64,000 nt of DNA, taken from NCBI RefSeq assembly GCF_009184635.1, contig NZ_WELI01000015.1, forward strand, positions 1 to 64,000, read 5' to 3'. Made by a program: the position numbers and the translations under genes. Below the pieces are notes generated by a model that was not told the DNA's origin, searched no databases, and worked only from the letters and a program-made list of their open reading frames with translations. Below, one piece after another: positions 51,424-60,224 of this stretch (positions are counted from its first letter, which is position 1; every line of letters starts with the position of its first letter). Source of the DNA: Rudanella paleaurantiibacter. GTDB taxonomy: Bacteria > Bacteroidota > Bacteroidia > Cytophagales > Spirosomataceae.

Positions 51424-52692
51424 TTAGTGCGCGTGTCCTTCTTCTTCCCCACTGGCCGCTTTGAGCTGCGACAGCAGCGCGTAGGCCCCCTTCACCACTA
51501 CCCGTGACTTCGCTATATCCAGATTGCCCGGCAACGTCACCTGCGAATAGCCGCCTTCGGTTACGCCCCGGCGCACGGGTATTTGTTTAAACCGCGACGG
51601 TGGATCGGATGCTTCATGCTCTTCCTTCTCTGACTGTTCAGCTTCTCCTTCCTCGTGGTGATGTGCTGCCTGATCGTCGGTCTCGATAAAGATGTAATCT
51701 TTTCCCTCCGCCGACACGATGGCCCCTTCGGGCAGGGCCGTAACCCGGCTGTTACCGAGGTCTAAACTCGCTTTCAGAAACGTGTTCGGCACCAACCGGG
51801 CATCGGATTGGTCAAGCCGCACAACCACCCGAACGGAACGGTCTGCGTCGATGGCCCGGTTGATAAAGCTGATGCGTCCCAAACGCTCCCGGCCCCCTTC
51901 GTTGTTGAGTACGATGCTCACCCGCTGGCCTTCGCGCAACTGGGGCAAATCCTTTTCGAATACCGTCAGTTCGGCATACAAACCCTGGCTGCTGGTAAGG
52001 CGGGCAATCACGTCGGCGGGCTGCACGTACTGCCCGGCCACGGCGGGTACGTCGGTCACGACGCCCGCCACGGGAGCGGTAACGACGTAGCCGGCACTGA
52101 ATTTTCCCGCTAATGCCGACTGGGGCGACAGGCCCACCAGCCGGATGCGCTGGGCCAGCCCCGTCACGCGGGCGCGGGTCGCCCTCAGATCGGCGGTGGT
52201 TTGCTGCAACACCTTCAGGGCACTGACGTTCTCGCGGCTCAGTTCCTGCTGGCGGGCAAACTCGGCTTCGAGGTACGTCAGGCGGCTGTGGGTTTCGGCG
52301 TATTCCTGCTGCACCCCGATCAGGTCGGGGTTTTCAATGCGGGCCAGGACCTGCCCCTTCCGCACGGGCTGGCCGGGTAGCAGGGGGATGGCCCGTACAA
52401 ACCCGCCTTGCAGGGCCGTGATGTTCACCTGGCTCTGAGCCGGCACGGCCAATCGGCCATTGACCTGTAGCGTCTGGCCGAGGTTGCGGTATTCGACGCT
52501 GCCTACTGCTATGGCGGCAATACGTCGCTGATCGTCGGTCAGTTCGACCACATCCGTCGGGCCTTCTTCGTGGGGATGCTCGGCTTCCCCGGTTGGTTTT
52601 GCCGCGTCGCCGGTGCGCTGCTGGCAGGCCATCGGTACAGCCAGTAAGCTGAACAATAGGGCGATAAATGATACACTTCGTCTGAAAATCAT
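51424..52692 (-). CDS. czcB: RND periplasmic adaptor, CzcB-like
   Basis: The 422-aa lipoprotein (lipobox VPMAC) has the membrane-fusion layout: a barrel-sandwich hybrid (VNITALQGGFVRAIPLLPGQPVRKGQVLARIENP), a helical hairpin, then VTAPVAGVVTDVPAVAGQYVQ and a beta-barrel. His/Glu-rich stretches near residues 40 and 350 (AHHHEEGEAEQSEKEEHE) probably bind metal. It follows the fused CzcA-CzcC gene by 13 bp. It links the pump to the outer-membrane channel. Confidence 0.93.
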   Translation of the reverse strand: MIFRRSVSFIALLFSLLAVPMACQQRTGDAAKPTGEAEHPHEEGPTDVVELTDDQRRIAAIAVGSVEYRNLGQTLQVNGRLAVPAQSQVNITALQGGFVRAIPLLPGQPVRKGQVLARIENPDLIGVQQEYAETHSRLTYLEAEFARQQELSRENVSALKVLQQTTADLRATRARVTGLAQRIRLVGLSPQSALAGKFSAGYVVTAPVAGVVTDVPAVAGQYVQPADVIARLTSSQGLYAELTVFEKDLPQLREGQRVSIVLNNEGGRERLGRISFINRAIDADRSVRVVVRLDQSDARLVPNTFLKASLDLGNSRVTALPEGAIVSAEGKDYIFIETDDQAAHHHEEGEAEQSEKEEHEASDPPSRFKQIPVRRGVTEGGYSQVTLPGNLDIAKSRVVVKGAYALLSQLKAASGEEEGHAH

Positions 52693-52705
52693 GGATTCAG
52701 TGGGG

Positions 52706-55700
52706 TTATGGCAGGCCCAGAAGTTGCTCCAGTTGGACGACCGCCTGATTGTATTGATTGATCGTATCTAAATAGCCCGACTGCGTCTGGTAGGCGCGGG
52801 TCAGGGCCTGGCTGTAGTCTAAATAACCGGCTTCACCGGCCCGGAACGCCTTTTCGGCTCCCTCGGCCAGTCGGCGGGCAACGGGCAGGCCGGTCTGCTC
52901 ATAATAGGTCAGGCTCGCCTGCTGCTTGCGTACCTCCTGCACAACGGCGGCCAAATTGCCTTGCAGATTCCGCTGGTTAAAGTCGAGTGCGGCTTCGGCG
53001 AGTTGCTGCCCCAGCCGGGCCGATTCGATGCGGGCGCGCTGAGCTTTCTGAAACAGCGGAATCGCCACGCCCACCTGCACCCCATGAAACCGCCTTCCCG
53101 CGCCAAAATACCGGTCCTGCCCGTCGATGTTCTGCATACCGATCAGTGACTGATTGAAGTAGCCCACCGAATAATCGGGCCGTAAACGGGCCTGCTCGAC
53201 GGCGATTTGCCCCCCGGCAATGAACACCTGCTGCCGCAGCAAAGCCAGGGTCGGGTTCTGGGCCAGGGCCGAATCGGTCAGCAACGGTAGTGGGCGACGT
53301 GCCAGCGGGCTGGTCGGGAGCGTTAACGGACTCGTCGTATTAAGCAGCGTTTGCAGACTTGTCAGGGCAATTTGCCGGTCGGCTTCGGTCAGGGCCAGTT
53401 GGTTGCGTAGTTCGCCGATGAGGTTGTCGGCGGTGGCTACTTCGAGTGCCGTCCCCTCGCCGGTGCGCTGCCGCACTTCAGTGGCCCGGCGAAAGGCGAC
53501 GAGCAGACTATCCTGCCGGGCCAATAGGTTGAGCCGTTCAATGAGGTACGTTAGTTCCAGGTACGTGCCTTTTACCCGCGCCCTTAGCTCGGTTTGGGTC
53601 AACTGGCGTTGTAATTCACCCCCCCGGATGGTTGCATCGGCCAGTCGTTCCAGCCCCCGGATCAGCTTGCCGTTGGGAATACTTTGGGAGATGGTAAGGT
53701 TGTTATCCCAATTAAGCGAATTGTACTGCCCGCTCACCAGCGATACGTCGGTCCGGCCAATGTCGCGGGCCGTGCGCCGGGCGGTTTGCTGGATAGCGAT
53801 GTTCAGGCTGCTCACCCGGCTTGACCCATTATTGGCAATTGCCTGGTTCAAAGCCGCTTCGAGCGTCAGCGGGCCGGTCGTTGGGTTGCCCGTGTTGCCC
53901 GTCGGGGGCGTTTGCGCCTGGGCCGACAGGCCAAGTCCACCCAGCAACGTACCTACCAGCAGCCAGCTCGTCGCGGGCGCAGGGCGGGGTACGTTGCCCG
54001 ATTTCTTCGCGCCCCAGCGGGTTTGCTCCCACCAGTAGAGGCAGGGCAGGACCAGCAGGGTCAGCAACGTAGCCGATACCAGCCCACCGATGACGACCGT
54101 AGCCAGCGGGCGTTGCACTTCGGCCCCGGCGGTCTGGGCCAAGGCCATCGGCAGAAACCCGAGCGAAGCCACCAGCGCGGTCATCATCACGGGCCGCAGC
54201 CGGGTAGCCGTGCCTTGCAGAATAATCGTCCGTAAATCAGCCAGGCCCCCTGCTTTGAGGTGATTGAACTCCCCGATCAGCACGATGCCGTTGAGCACCG
54301 CTACGCCAAACAGAGCAATGAAGCCCACGCCCGCCGAAATACTAAAGGGCATATCCCGGAGCCAGAGGGCAACTACGCCCCCGATGGCCGACAGCGGAAT
54401 GGCCGAGAAGATCAGCAGGCTTTGCCGTACCGAGCCGAAGGTGAAGAACAGCAGGAGGAAAATCAGTCCCAGGGCGACGGGTACGGCGATGCTCAGGCGG
54501 TCTTTGGCTTCCTGAAGGTTCTGAAACTGGCCGCCGTAGGTCACGTAGTAGCCGGGGGGCAGCTTTACCTGGCTGTCCAACTTCTGCTGCAACTCGCGCA
54601 CGACACTTTCTACGTCACGTTCGCGCACGTTGAAGGCTACCGTAATGCGCCGTTGGGCATTCTCGCGCTGAATCTGGTTGACGCTGTTCTGAAACGATAC
54701 GTCGGCGATCTGACCTAACGGCACTGCCTGATTATTAACCGTCGTCACCAATAGGTTCTGCACATCTTCAAGTCGTTGGCGGCTTTGTTGCTGCAACCGC
54801 ACCACCAGGTCATAGCGTCGTTCGCCTTCGTACACCAGCCCCGCCGAGGCCCCCGCGAAGGCGGCCTGCAAACTTCGATTGGCCTCCTCAATGCTCATCC
54901 CGAAGCGAGCCAGGGCATCCCGGTCGAACCTGACCACAATCTGCGACAACCCCGATACCTGCTCGACGTAGAGGTCTTTGGCCCCTGGCACCGTGCTGAC
55001 CACCCGGCCAATGCGGGCGGCATAGTCGGCCAGAATCCCCAAATCCTCGCCGTAGAGCTTCACGGCTACGTCCTGCTTGACGCCCGTCATCAACTCGCTG
55101 AAGCGCATCTGAATGGGTTGGAGAAAGCCGAAACTCACCCCCGGTATCTGCTCTAATTTGGCCTGCATCTTTTCGGCCAATTCCTCCCGGCTGTTGGCCG
55201 AAGTCCATTCCCTGCGGTCTTTCAGAATCACCATCAGATCAGTGGCTTCGATGGGCATGGGGTCGGTGGGAATCTCACCCGCGCCGGTTTTGCCGACCAC
55301 CTCAATGACTTCCGGGAAGTTTTGTTTGAGCACCCGTCCGGCCTGTAACGCGGCATCCGACGATTGGGCCAGCGAGGAGCCGGTCATCACGCGGGTTTCC
55401 ACCGCAAAATCGCCCTCGTCCAATTGCGGAATGAACTCGCCCCCTAACCGGCTAAAGACGAATAGCGAAACGGCGAACAGGGCGACCGACAGCCCGACGA
55501 CGATACCCTTGTGGTTTAATGTCCAGCGGATAGCCGGGTCGTAGAGCCGGTGGAAGAAGGCCATGATCCGGTCGGAGATAGTGCGGGTTCCTTCACGCAC
55601 AGGTTTCTTGCTGAGCAACAGGGCCGACACCATCGGTACGTAGGTCAGGGAAAGGATGAAGGCCCCGGCAATGGCAAAGGCGACGGTCTGGGCCATCGGG

Positions 55701-57124
55701 CGAAACATCTTGCCCTCGATGCCGACCAGGGCCAGAATGGGCAGATAGACGATCAGGATGATGATTTCACCGAACGCTGCCGACGAGCGGATGCGGCTGG
55801 CCGATTCATACACTTCTTCGTCCATTTCGGCCTGGGTCAGGTTATGCCTATAGTTCTTCAGGGCGATGTGGTGCAGGGTGGCCTCGACGATAATGACGGC
55901 CCCGTCCACGATCAGCCCAAAGTCGATGGCACCTAAGCTCATCAGGTTGCCCGACACGCCGAAGAGGTTCATCATCGAGACGGCAAAAAGCATCGACAAA
56001 GGGATGACCGACGCGACGACCAAACCCGCCCGCCAGTTACCCAGCATCAGCACCAGCACGAACACCACGATCAGGGCACCTTCGATGAGGTTGCGCTCGA
56101 CGGTACCGATGGCGCGGTTGACGAGTTTGGTGCGGTCTAAAAAGGCGTGAATCTCAACCCCTTCGGGCAGCGATTTTTTGATCTGCTCGATGCGGGCCTT
56201 GACGTTGCCGATCACTTCGGACGAATTGGCCCCCTTGAGCATCATCACGATGGCCCCCACGACCTCGCCTTCGTCGTTTCGGGTCATGGCTCCGTAGCGA
56301 ATCGCCGAGCCGAACTGCACTTGCGCCACGTCGCGTACCAGCACGGGTACGCCCTCATCGGTTCGGCGCACGACGATCTTGCCGATGTCTCCTAACGTGC
56401 CGATTAGCCCTTCGGAGCGGATAAAGTAGGCGTTGGGCCGACGGTCGATGTAAGCCCCGCCCGCGTTCTGGTTGTTGCGTTCGAGGGCGGTGAACAATTC
56501 GTCCATCGTTACGCCGGTCGCCCGGAGCCGCTGCGGATCGACGGCCACCTCGTACTGTTTCAACAGGCCCCCGAAACTACTTACGTCAGCCACGCCCTTG
56601 GTGCCCAACAGTTGCCGCCGAACGATCCAGTCCTGAATCGAGCGCAGTTCCATACCGTTATAGCGTTTTTCGTAGCCGGGTTTCGCCCGAATCACGTACT
56701 GGTAGATTTCGCCAAGCCCCGTCGTGACGGGAGCCAGTTCGGGGTTGCCCGCACCGGCTGGTATCTGGGCGCGGGCCTGTTGCAGTCGTTCAAAGACCTG
56801 CTGGCGGGCTGTTAGTACGTCAACCGCATCGGTAAAAACGATGGTGACGACAGATAAACCGAAGCGGGAAATGGAACGTACCTCGACCAGATCGGGCAGG
56901 GTGGCCATTGTCTGCTCGATGGGAAAGCTAATGAGCCGCTCTACGTCGGGGGCCGACAGGGCCGGGCTTTGGGTGATGACCTGCACCTGATTGTTGGTGA
57001 TGTCGGGCAGGGCATCGATGGGCAGTCGGGTCAGCGAATAGCCACCCCACACGACGAGCGCGAGGGTGAACAGCCCGATGATAAGCTTATTTTGAATGGA
57101 AAAATAGATGAGTCGATCCAGCAT
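52706..57124 (-). CDS. czcA: CzcA-type RND metal efflux pump fused to a CzcC/TolC-type channel
   Basis: The ATG at 57124 (MLDRLIYFSIQNK) opens a 1472-aa product. Residues 1-1040 are a heavy-metal RND pump, with LPIDALPDITNNQVQV, the GAIDFGLIVDGAVIIVE transmembrane motif and the usual duplicated 12-helix plan. Residues from about 1070 (TGPLTLEAALNQAIANNGS) are an outer-membrane-factor domain ending VVQLEQLLG, so pump and channel are one polypeptide. Such fusions are known in Bacteroidota. The DFG...D motif supports proton-driven divalent-metal export. It is first of the pump genes, with czcB, a UreH-like gene and an ATPase downstream. Confidence 0.93.
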   Translation of the reverse strand: MLDRLIYFSIQNKLIIGLFTLALVVWGGYSLTRLPIDALPDITNNQVQVITQSPALSAPDVERLISFPIEQTMATLPDLVEVRSISRFGLSVVTIVFTDAVDVLTARQQVFERLQQARAQIPAGAGNPELAPVTTGLGEIYQYVIRAKPGYEKRYNGMELRSIQDWIVRRQLLGTKGVADVSSFGGLLKQYEVAVDPQRLRATGVTMDELFTALERNNQNAGGAYIDRRPNAYFIRSEGLIGTLGDIGKIVVRRTDEGVPVLVRDVAQVQFGSAIRYGAMTRNDEGEVVGAIVMMLKGANSSEVIGNVKARIEQIKKSLPEGVEIHAFLDRTKLVNRAIGTVERNLIEGALIVVFVLVLMLGNWRAGLVVASVIPLSMLFAVSMMNLFGVSGNLMSLGAIDFGLIVDGAVIIVEATLHHIALKNYRHNLTQAEMDEEVYESASRIRSSAAFGEIIILIVYLPILALVGIEGKMFRPMAQTVAFAIAGAFILSLTYVPMVSALLLSKKPVREGTRTISDRIMAFFHRLYDPAIRWTLNHKGIVVGLSVALFAVSLFVFSRLGGEFIPQLDEGDFAVETRVMTGSSLAQSSDAALQAGRVLKQNFPEVIEVVGKTGAGEIPTDPMPIEATDLMVILKDRREWTSANSREELAEKMQAKLEQIPGVSFGFLQPIQMRFSELMTGVKQDVAVKLYGEDLGILADYAARIGRVVSTVPGAKDLYVEQVSGLSQIVVRFDRDALARFGMSIEEANRSLQAAFAGASAGLVYEGERRYDLVVRLQQQSRQRLEDVQNLLVTTVNNQAVPLGQIADVSFQNSVNQIQRENAQRRITVAFNVRERDVESVVRELQQKLDSQVKLPPGYYVTYGGQFQNLQEAKDRLSIAVPVALGLIFLLLFFTFGSVRQSLLIFSAIPLSAIGGVVALWLRDMPFSISAGVGFIALFGVAVLNGIVLIGEFNHLKAGGLADLRTIILQGTATRLRPVMMTALVASLGFLPMALAQTAGAEVQRPLATVVIGGLVSATLLTLLVLPCLYWWEQTRWGAKKSGNVPRPAPATSWLLVGTLLGGLGLSAQAQTPPTGNTGNPTTGPLTLEAALNQAIANNGSSRVSSLNIAIQQTARRTARDIGRTDVSLVSGQYNSLNWDNNLTISQSIPNGKLIRGLERLADATIRGGELQRQLTQTELRARVKGTYLELTYLIERLNLLARQDSLLVAFRRATEVRQRTGEGTALEVATADNLIGELRNQLALTEADRQIALTSLQTLLNTTSPLTLPTSPLARRPLPLLTDSALAQNPTLALLRQQVFIAGGQIAVEQARLRPDYSVGYFNQSLIGMQNIDGQDRYFGAGRRFHGVQVGVAIPLFQKAQRARIESARLGQQLAEAALDFNQRNLQGNLAAVVQEVRKQQASLTYYEQTGLPVARRLAEGAEKAFRAGEAGYLDYSQALTRAYQTQSGYLDTINQYNQAVVQLEQLLGLP

Positions 57125-57233
57125 GATCGTGTCTGAACAAATGGACAATAGGAAGCTGCCGAACGCGCACAGACCGCCTAACTACGCTGGTTAGGGCATA
57201 GTAAAGCAGTCCATCGCAAACGGCGAAGGGTGT

Positions 57234-57575
57234 TCAGACCCGGTGTTTGGGGGGTTGCCAGATGGCCGTAATTGGGTCGAGGGGATGTTCCGGCGCGTCG
57301 CTAAATGCAGCGACAAAGGTCAATAGCGTCTCGACCGGGGTGGAAGGGGTGTACTGGAAGCGGGGGACTACGGTAATCGTCGTGGCGCAGCAGGCGCAGG
57401 TACAGAACGGCGTGCACGTATCGTGTTCGTGGTGCTGAGACCGCTCCGAGTCGTGAGCCAATGCCGACACCACAGCCGACCCGGCCTGCTCGCTGGTAAG
57501 CAGGGGTTCATCTGCACAGGGCCACAGCGAAAGGGCCAGCAGATAAAGGGCCAGTAGGGTAGTGAGCCACTTCAC
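57234..57575 (-). CDS. DUF6660-like small exported protein heading the czc operon
   Basis: The 113-aa product starts at the GTG at 57575 (VKWLTTLLALYLLALSLWPC), because that residue opens a clean signal peptide. The mature part has a His/Cys-rich cluster (HHEHDTCTPFCTCACC), which is suggestive of metal binding. Small proteins of this kind precede czc-type pump genes in Bacteroidota. A consensus -7 box lies only five bases before the start codon, so the mRNA may be leaderless. Confidence 0.7.
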   Translation of the reverse strand: MKWLTTLLALYLLALSLWPCADEPLLTSEQAGSAVVSALAHDSERSQHHEHDTCTPFCTCACCATTITVVPRFQYTPSTPVETLLTFVAAFSDAPEHPLDPITAIWQPPKHRV

Positions 57576-57580
57576 GGCGG

Positions 57581-57588
57581 CAAAGGTA
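57581..57588 (-). promoter_or_regulatory. -7 box of the czc operon
   Basis: On the reverse strand TACCTTTG (57581-57588) matches TAnnTTTG exactly. It ends five bases before the GTG start at 57575, with TTG elements upstream in GTTGCACAAGTTG. No clear -33 box at standard spacing was identified. Confidence 0.55.
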
Positions 57589-57691
57589 CGTAAACAACTT
57601 GTGCAACAGGGAGTCAAAAAGAAAGCTGAATTATAGAAGCCGCACACTTTTCAGGGGTACGGCTTCTATAGTCCTTACTCATACCTGCGTG

Positions 57692-58048
57692 TCAAGCCGA
57701 CATTCCCATCATAGCTCGGCAGGCCTCGGCGCACCGCCGACACGCTTCGGCGCACTGCCGGCAGTGGTCCATGTGGTCGGCGTGTTTTTCACACTCCTCG
57801 GCGCAGGCTTCGCAGATTTGGGCGCACAGTTCACAGACCTGCTGGGCAAACCCACTGCCCGAAGCCATAAACGAAACTGCTGTGTAACATAGTTTGGCAC
57901 AGTCGCGGTCCAGTTCGATGCAGCGGGCCATCATCTGTACGTCCTGCTCGTGGAGGCAGGCGTTGGCGCAGGCATCACAGGAAACCGCGCAGTCCTGACA
58001 GGCTTCAATACAAGCCTGATACTGTTGAGGTGCTAAGGTCGTTGCCAT
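57692..58048 (-). CDS. Four-helix-bundle copper-storage protein (Csp/DUF326-like)
   Basis: The 118-aa Cys-rich protein has CIEACQDCAVSCDACANACL, then CAKLC, CELCAQICEACAEECEKH and CRQCAEACRRCAEAC. The CxxC and CxxxC spacing along amphipathic helices is that of Csp-type cytosolic copper-storage proteins (DUF326), which bind many Cu(I) ions through Cys thiolates. There is no signal peptide. It sits at the junction between the czc operon and the rightward copper genes. It probably buffers copper. Confidence 0.9.
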   Translation of the reverse strand: MATTLAPQQYQACIEACQDCAVSCDACANACLHEQDVQMMARCIELDRDCAKLCYTAVSFMASGSGFAQQVCELCAQICEACAEECEKHADHMDHCRQCAEACRRCAEACRAMMGMSA

Positions 58049-58194
58049 TCGTTGAGAAAAGTTGGTTTTCGATTTAACTGAGTAGTCTGCAATAGGTTAA
58101 AAGGACGAGGCCATAGAATCAGGATTTGACCTTATTCCATAAATTTTGTAATACACCCGAATAATCCTGTAAAGTATCTATTCACGAAAGCCAC

Positions 58195-58202
58195 TACCTT
58201 TG
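58195..58202 (+). promoter_or_regulatory. -7 box of the rightward copper genes
   Basis: TACCTTTG at 58195-58202 fits TAnnTTTG and lies 21 bp before the ATG at 58224. No clear -33 element was found, so the assignment rests on one box. Confidence 0.4.
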
Positions 58203-58223
58203 TTCCCGTAATCGTGTATCCTG

Positions 58224-58670
58224 ATGAGAGCACCCCTCTATACCCGTATCGTCTGTTGCTGGCTGGCCCTGTTGGTCCTGCTTACCAGCACGGGCTTTGG
58301 TATGGTGGAGCACTGGTGCCAGATGCGCGGTCATTCGAAGTCGCTGCTGACAGTTGCCAAGGTGTGTCCTAAACCCTGTCAGTCAGAAGACGGGTCGACT
58401 ACGACACCCAGTGGCCCGGTCGTGAAGAAGCAGGCCTGCTGCAAGACGACATTGAGTTATGAACACCTCGATGTAAGCAGCTTCGTGGCCGATTACCACC
58501 CTCTCCCGGCTCCGGTAACAGCAGAATTTATACCTAATTCTGCTTTTCATTTCCTGCTGGCAGCACTCCTGGTGGTTCCCAACGCTGAACCTCCGCTGCC
58601 GGCGGCCGAAACCCCGCTTCATCGAACGGGGCGTTTCCGGCAGATTTCCCTTTGTACCTGGCTGATTTAG
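58224..58670 (+). CDS. HYC_CC_PP-type small exported protein
   Basis: The 148-aa product has an N-terminal hydrophobic signal (VCCWLALLVLLTSTGFGM), then EHWCQMRGHS, CPKPC, ACCKTT and a C-terminal NAEPPLPAAETPLHR. This H-x-C...CC...PP series defines the Bacteroidota HYC_CC_PP family, commonly found beside metal-resistance genes. His and Cys placement suggests binding of copper or a related metal at the envelope. First gene of the rightward series. Confidence 0.8.
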   Translation: MRAPLYTRIVCCWLALLVLLTSTGFGMVEHWCQMRGHSKSLLTVAKVCPKPCQSEDGSTTTPSGPVVKKQACCKTTLSYEHLDVSSFVADYHPLPAPVTAEFIPNSAFHFLLAALLVVPNAEPPLPAAETPLHRTGRFRQISLCTWLI

Positions 58671-58884
58671 GCCTCCTTTTTCCTAATCGACTTATCCTTG
58701 ACCCCTCTTTGTAACGGTCGAGGATGAGCCGTTGGTGTTGCTGTATGCCCATTTCTGGTTCAGCACATCCTTTCAGCTTTCGGGCCAATAGTGGGCAAGT
58801 TTGTCCCAGCCCTGTTCTCCTGCTTCCCCGATCAACTCCTGTTAACACCGAGTGCCTGCGGTCATTCAGGCGCACTGTACTCTT

Positions 58885-59745
58885 ATGCGTACACCCCTTC
58901 TTGTAGGCTTTTGCCTGCTGGCCCTGCTAATCTCCCCACGGTTTGTTCAGGCGCAACTGAATCTTCCGGAACCCAGCCCTCCAGCTACGGTGAAGCAGCG
59001 AATCGGCTTTACCGACCTGACCATTGCTTATTCCCGCCCCGCTGCGAGGGGGCGCGTGATCTTCGGCGGACTGGTACCTTATGGTGAACTGTGGCGCACG
59101 GGAGCATCCGACGCGACTATCCTGACGCTGACCGACCCGGTCACGCTGGCGGGCAAACCCCTGCCAGCCGGGAGCTACTCCCTGTTTACCATTCCCGGCC
59201 GAATGGAGTGGACGGTTGTGCTTAACAGCCATGTAGGCGGGCACGGGCTGGATGGCTACGACCCCAAAAATGATGTCATGCGGTTTGTGGTTAAAGCCGA
59301 CTCCTCGCAGCGCTTCTATGAGTCGTTCACCATTGAGGTAGGCGACATCGTCCGCAACCAGGCCAACCTGTATCTACTCTGGGCCAATACGTCGGTACGC
59401 TTCCCCTTAGTCAGCAATGCAGACGACCGGATTACGGCTGAAATTTTAAACCGTATCAATGTCAAAAAGGAGGATAAGCCCGGTCTGTATTACCAGGCGG
59501 CTCTTTATTACTTCGATCAGGAAAAGGATACGAAGCAGGCATTGGCCTGGGCTTCTCGTGCTGTGGCCTTGAACCCCGCGTTCAATTACCTCCACCTTCA
59601 GGCCAAGCTGCTGGCCCGTGCTGGCGACTACAAACAAGCTATCAATGCGGCTCGCCTGTCGGCAGAAGCGGCCCGAAAAGAGAAGTTCAACGACTACGTC
59701 ACGCTCAACAACCGGCTCATTGCCGAATGGGAAAAGAAACTTTAA
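58885..59745 (+). CDS. DUF2911 protein with TPR-like helices
   Basis: From the ATG at 58885 (MRTPLLVGF) the 286-aa product has a signal peptide ending VQAQ. A DUF2911 domain follows (TVKQRIGFTDLTIAYSRPAARGRVIFG, ELWRTGASDATILTLTDPV, PAGSYSLFTIP). The C-terminal part has TPR-like repeats (ALAWASRAVALNPAFNYLHLQAKLLARAGDY). DUF2911 proteins are exported and common in Bacteroidota, with no known activity. A link to metal tolerance is suggested only by position, between HYC_CC_PP and the multicopper oxidase genes. Confidence 0.82.
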   Translation: MRTPLLVGFCLLALLISPRFVQAQLNLPEPSPPATVKQRIGFTDLTIAYSRPAARGRVIFGGLVPYGELWRTGASDATILTLTDPVTLAGKPLPAGSYSLFTIPGRMEWTVVLNSHVGGHGLDGYDPKNDVMRFVVKADSSQRFYESFTIEVGDIVRNQANLYLLWANTSVRFPLVSNADDRITAEILNRINVKKEDKPGLYYQAALYYFDQEKDTKQALAWASRAVALNPAFNYLHLQAKLLARAGDYKQAINAARLSAEAARKEKFNDYVTLNNRLIAEWEKKL

Positions 59746-59767
59746 ACCCTTTAAAACAACCCATCTC

Positions 59768-60211
59768 ATGCACAAGAATAACATCGTGCGAACGACACTA
59801 CTCTTCCTGCTGGTGCTGACGCCTATGCTGCTGGTGGCGCAGTCGAACTACAAGCAACCCATGACCATCGATGCCAAGGGGTTAGTCCGGGATGCCGGTG
59901 GTAAAACCATCGGTATGGTCACTAAAGATCAGATTATCAAAGACGCCAACGGGCAGAAGCTCGCCTTTGTGGACGGTCAGGGCAATCTGGTCGATGCCAG
60001 GACTGGCAAAAAAATGGGGCGTATGGGGAAAGATGGTAAGACCTACTACGATGCCACGGGGCAACTCTTGTTTACCGTCAACGATGTGGACGGGCCTACC
60101 TGCGACATTATCAACGCTAAAGGGGAGAAGATTGGCAATGTTCACGACAACTTGAAGGGAACGGCCTGTGCACTGCACTGCTTTCAGAGCGGCCACACCC
60201 ACAAGCACTAA
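59768..60211 (+). CDS. Exported Gly/Asp-rich repeat protein of unknown function
   Basis: The 147-aa protein starts at the ATG at 59768 (MHKNNIVRT). A signal peptide (LLLVAQ) is followed by short repeats of the form xxDAxGxxxGxV: IDAKGLVRDAGGKTIGMV, IKDANGQKLAFVDGQGNLV and YYDATGQLLFTV. They probably fold as small beta hairpins. The C-terminus has ALHCFQSGHTHKH, a possible metal-binding tail. It lies between the DUF2911 and multicopper oxidase genes. Confidence 0.65.
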   Translation: MHKNNIVRTTLLFLLVLTPMLLVAQSNYKQPMTIDAKGLVRDAGGKTIGMVTKDQIIKDANGQKLAFVDGQGNLVDARTGKKMGRMGKDGKTYYDATGQLLFTVNDVDGPTCDIINAKGEKIGNVHDNLKGTACALHCFQSGHTHKH

Positions 60212-60224
60212 CTTTTTTATTCTG

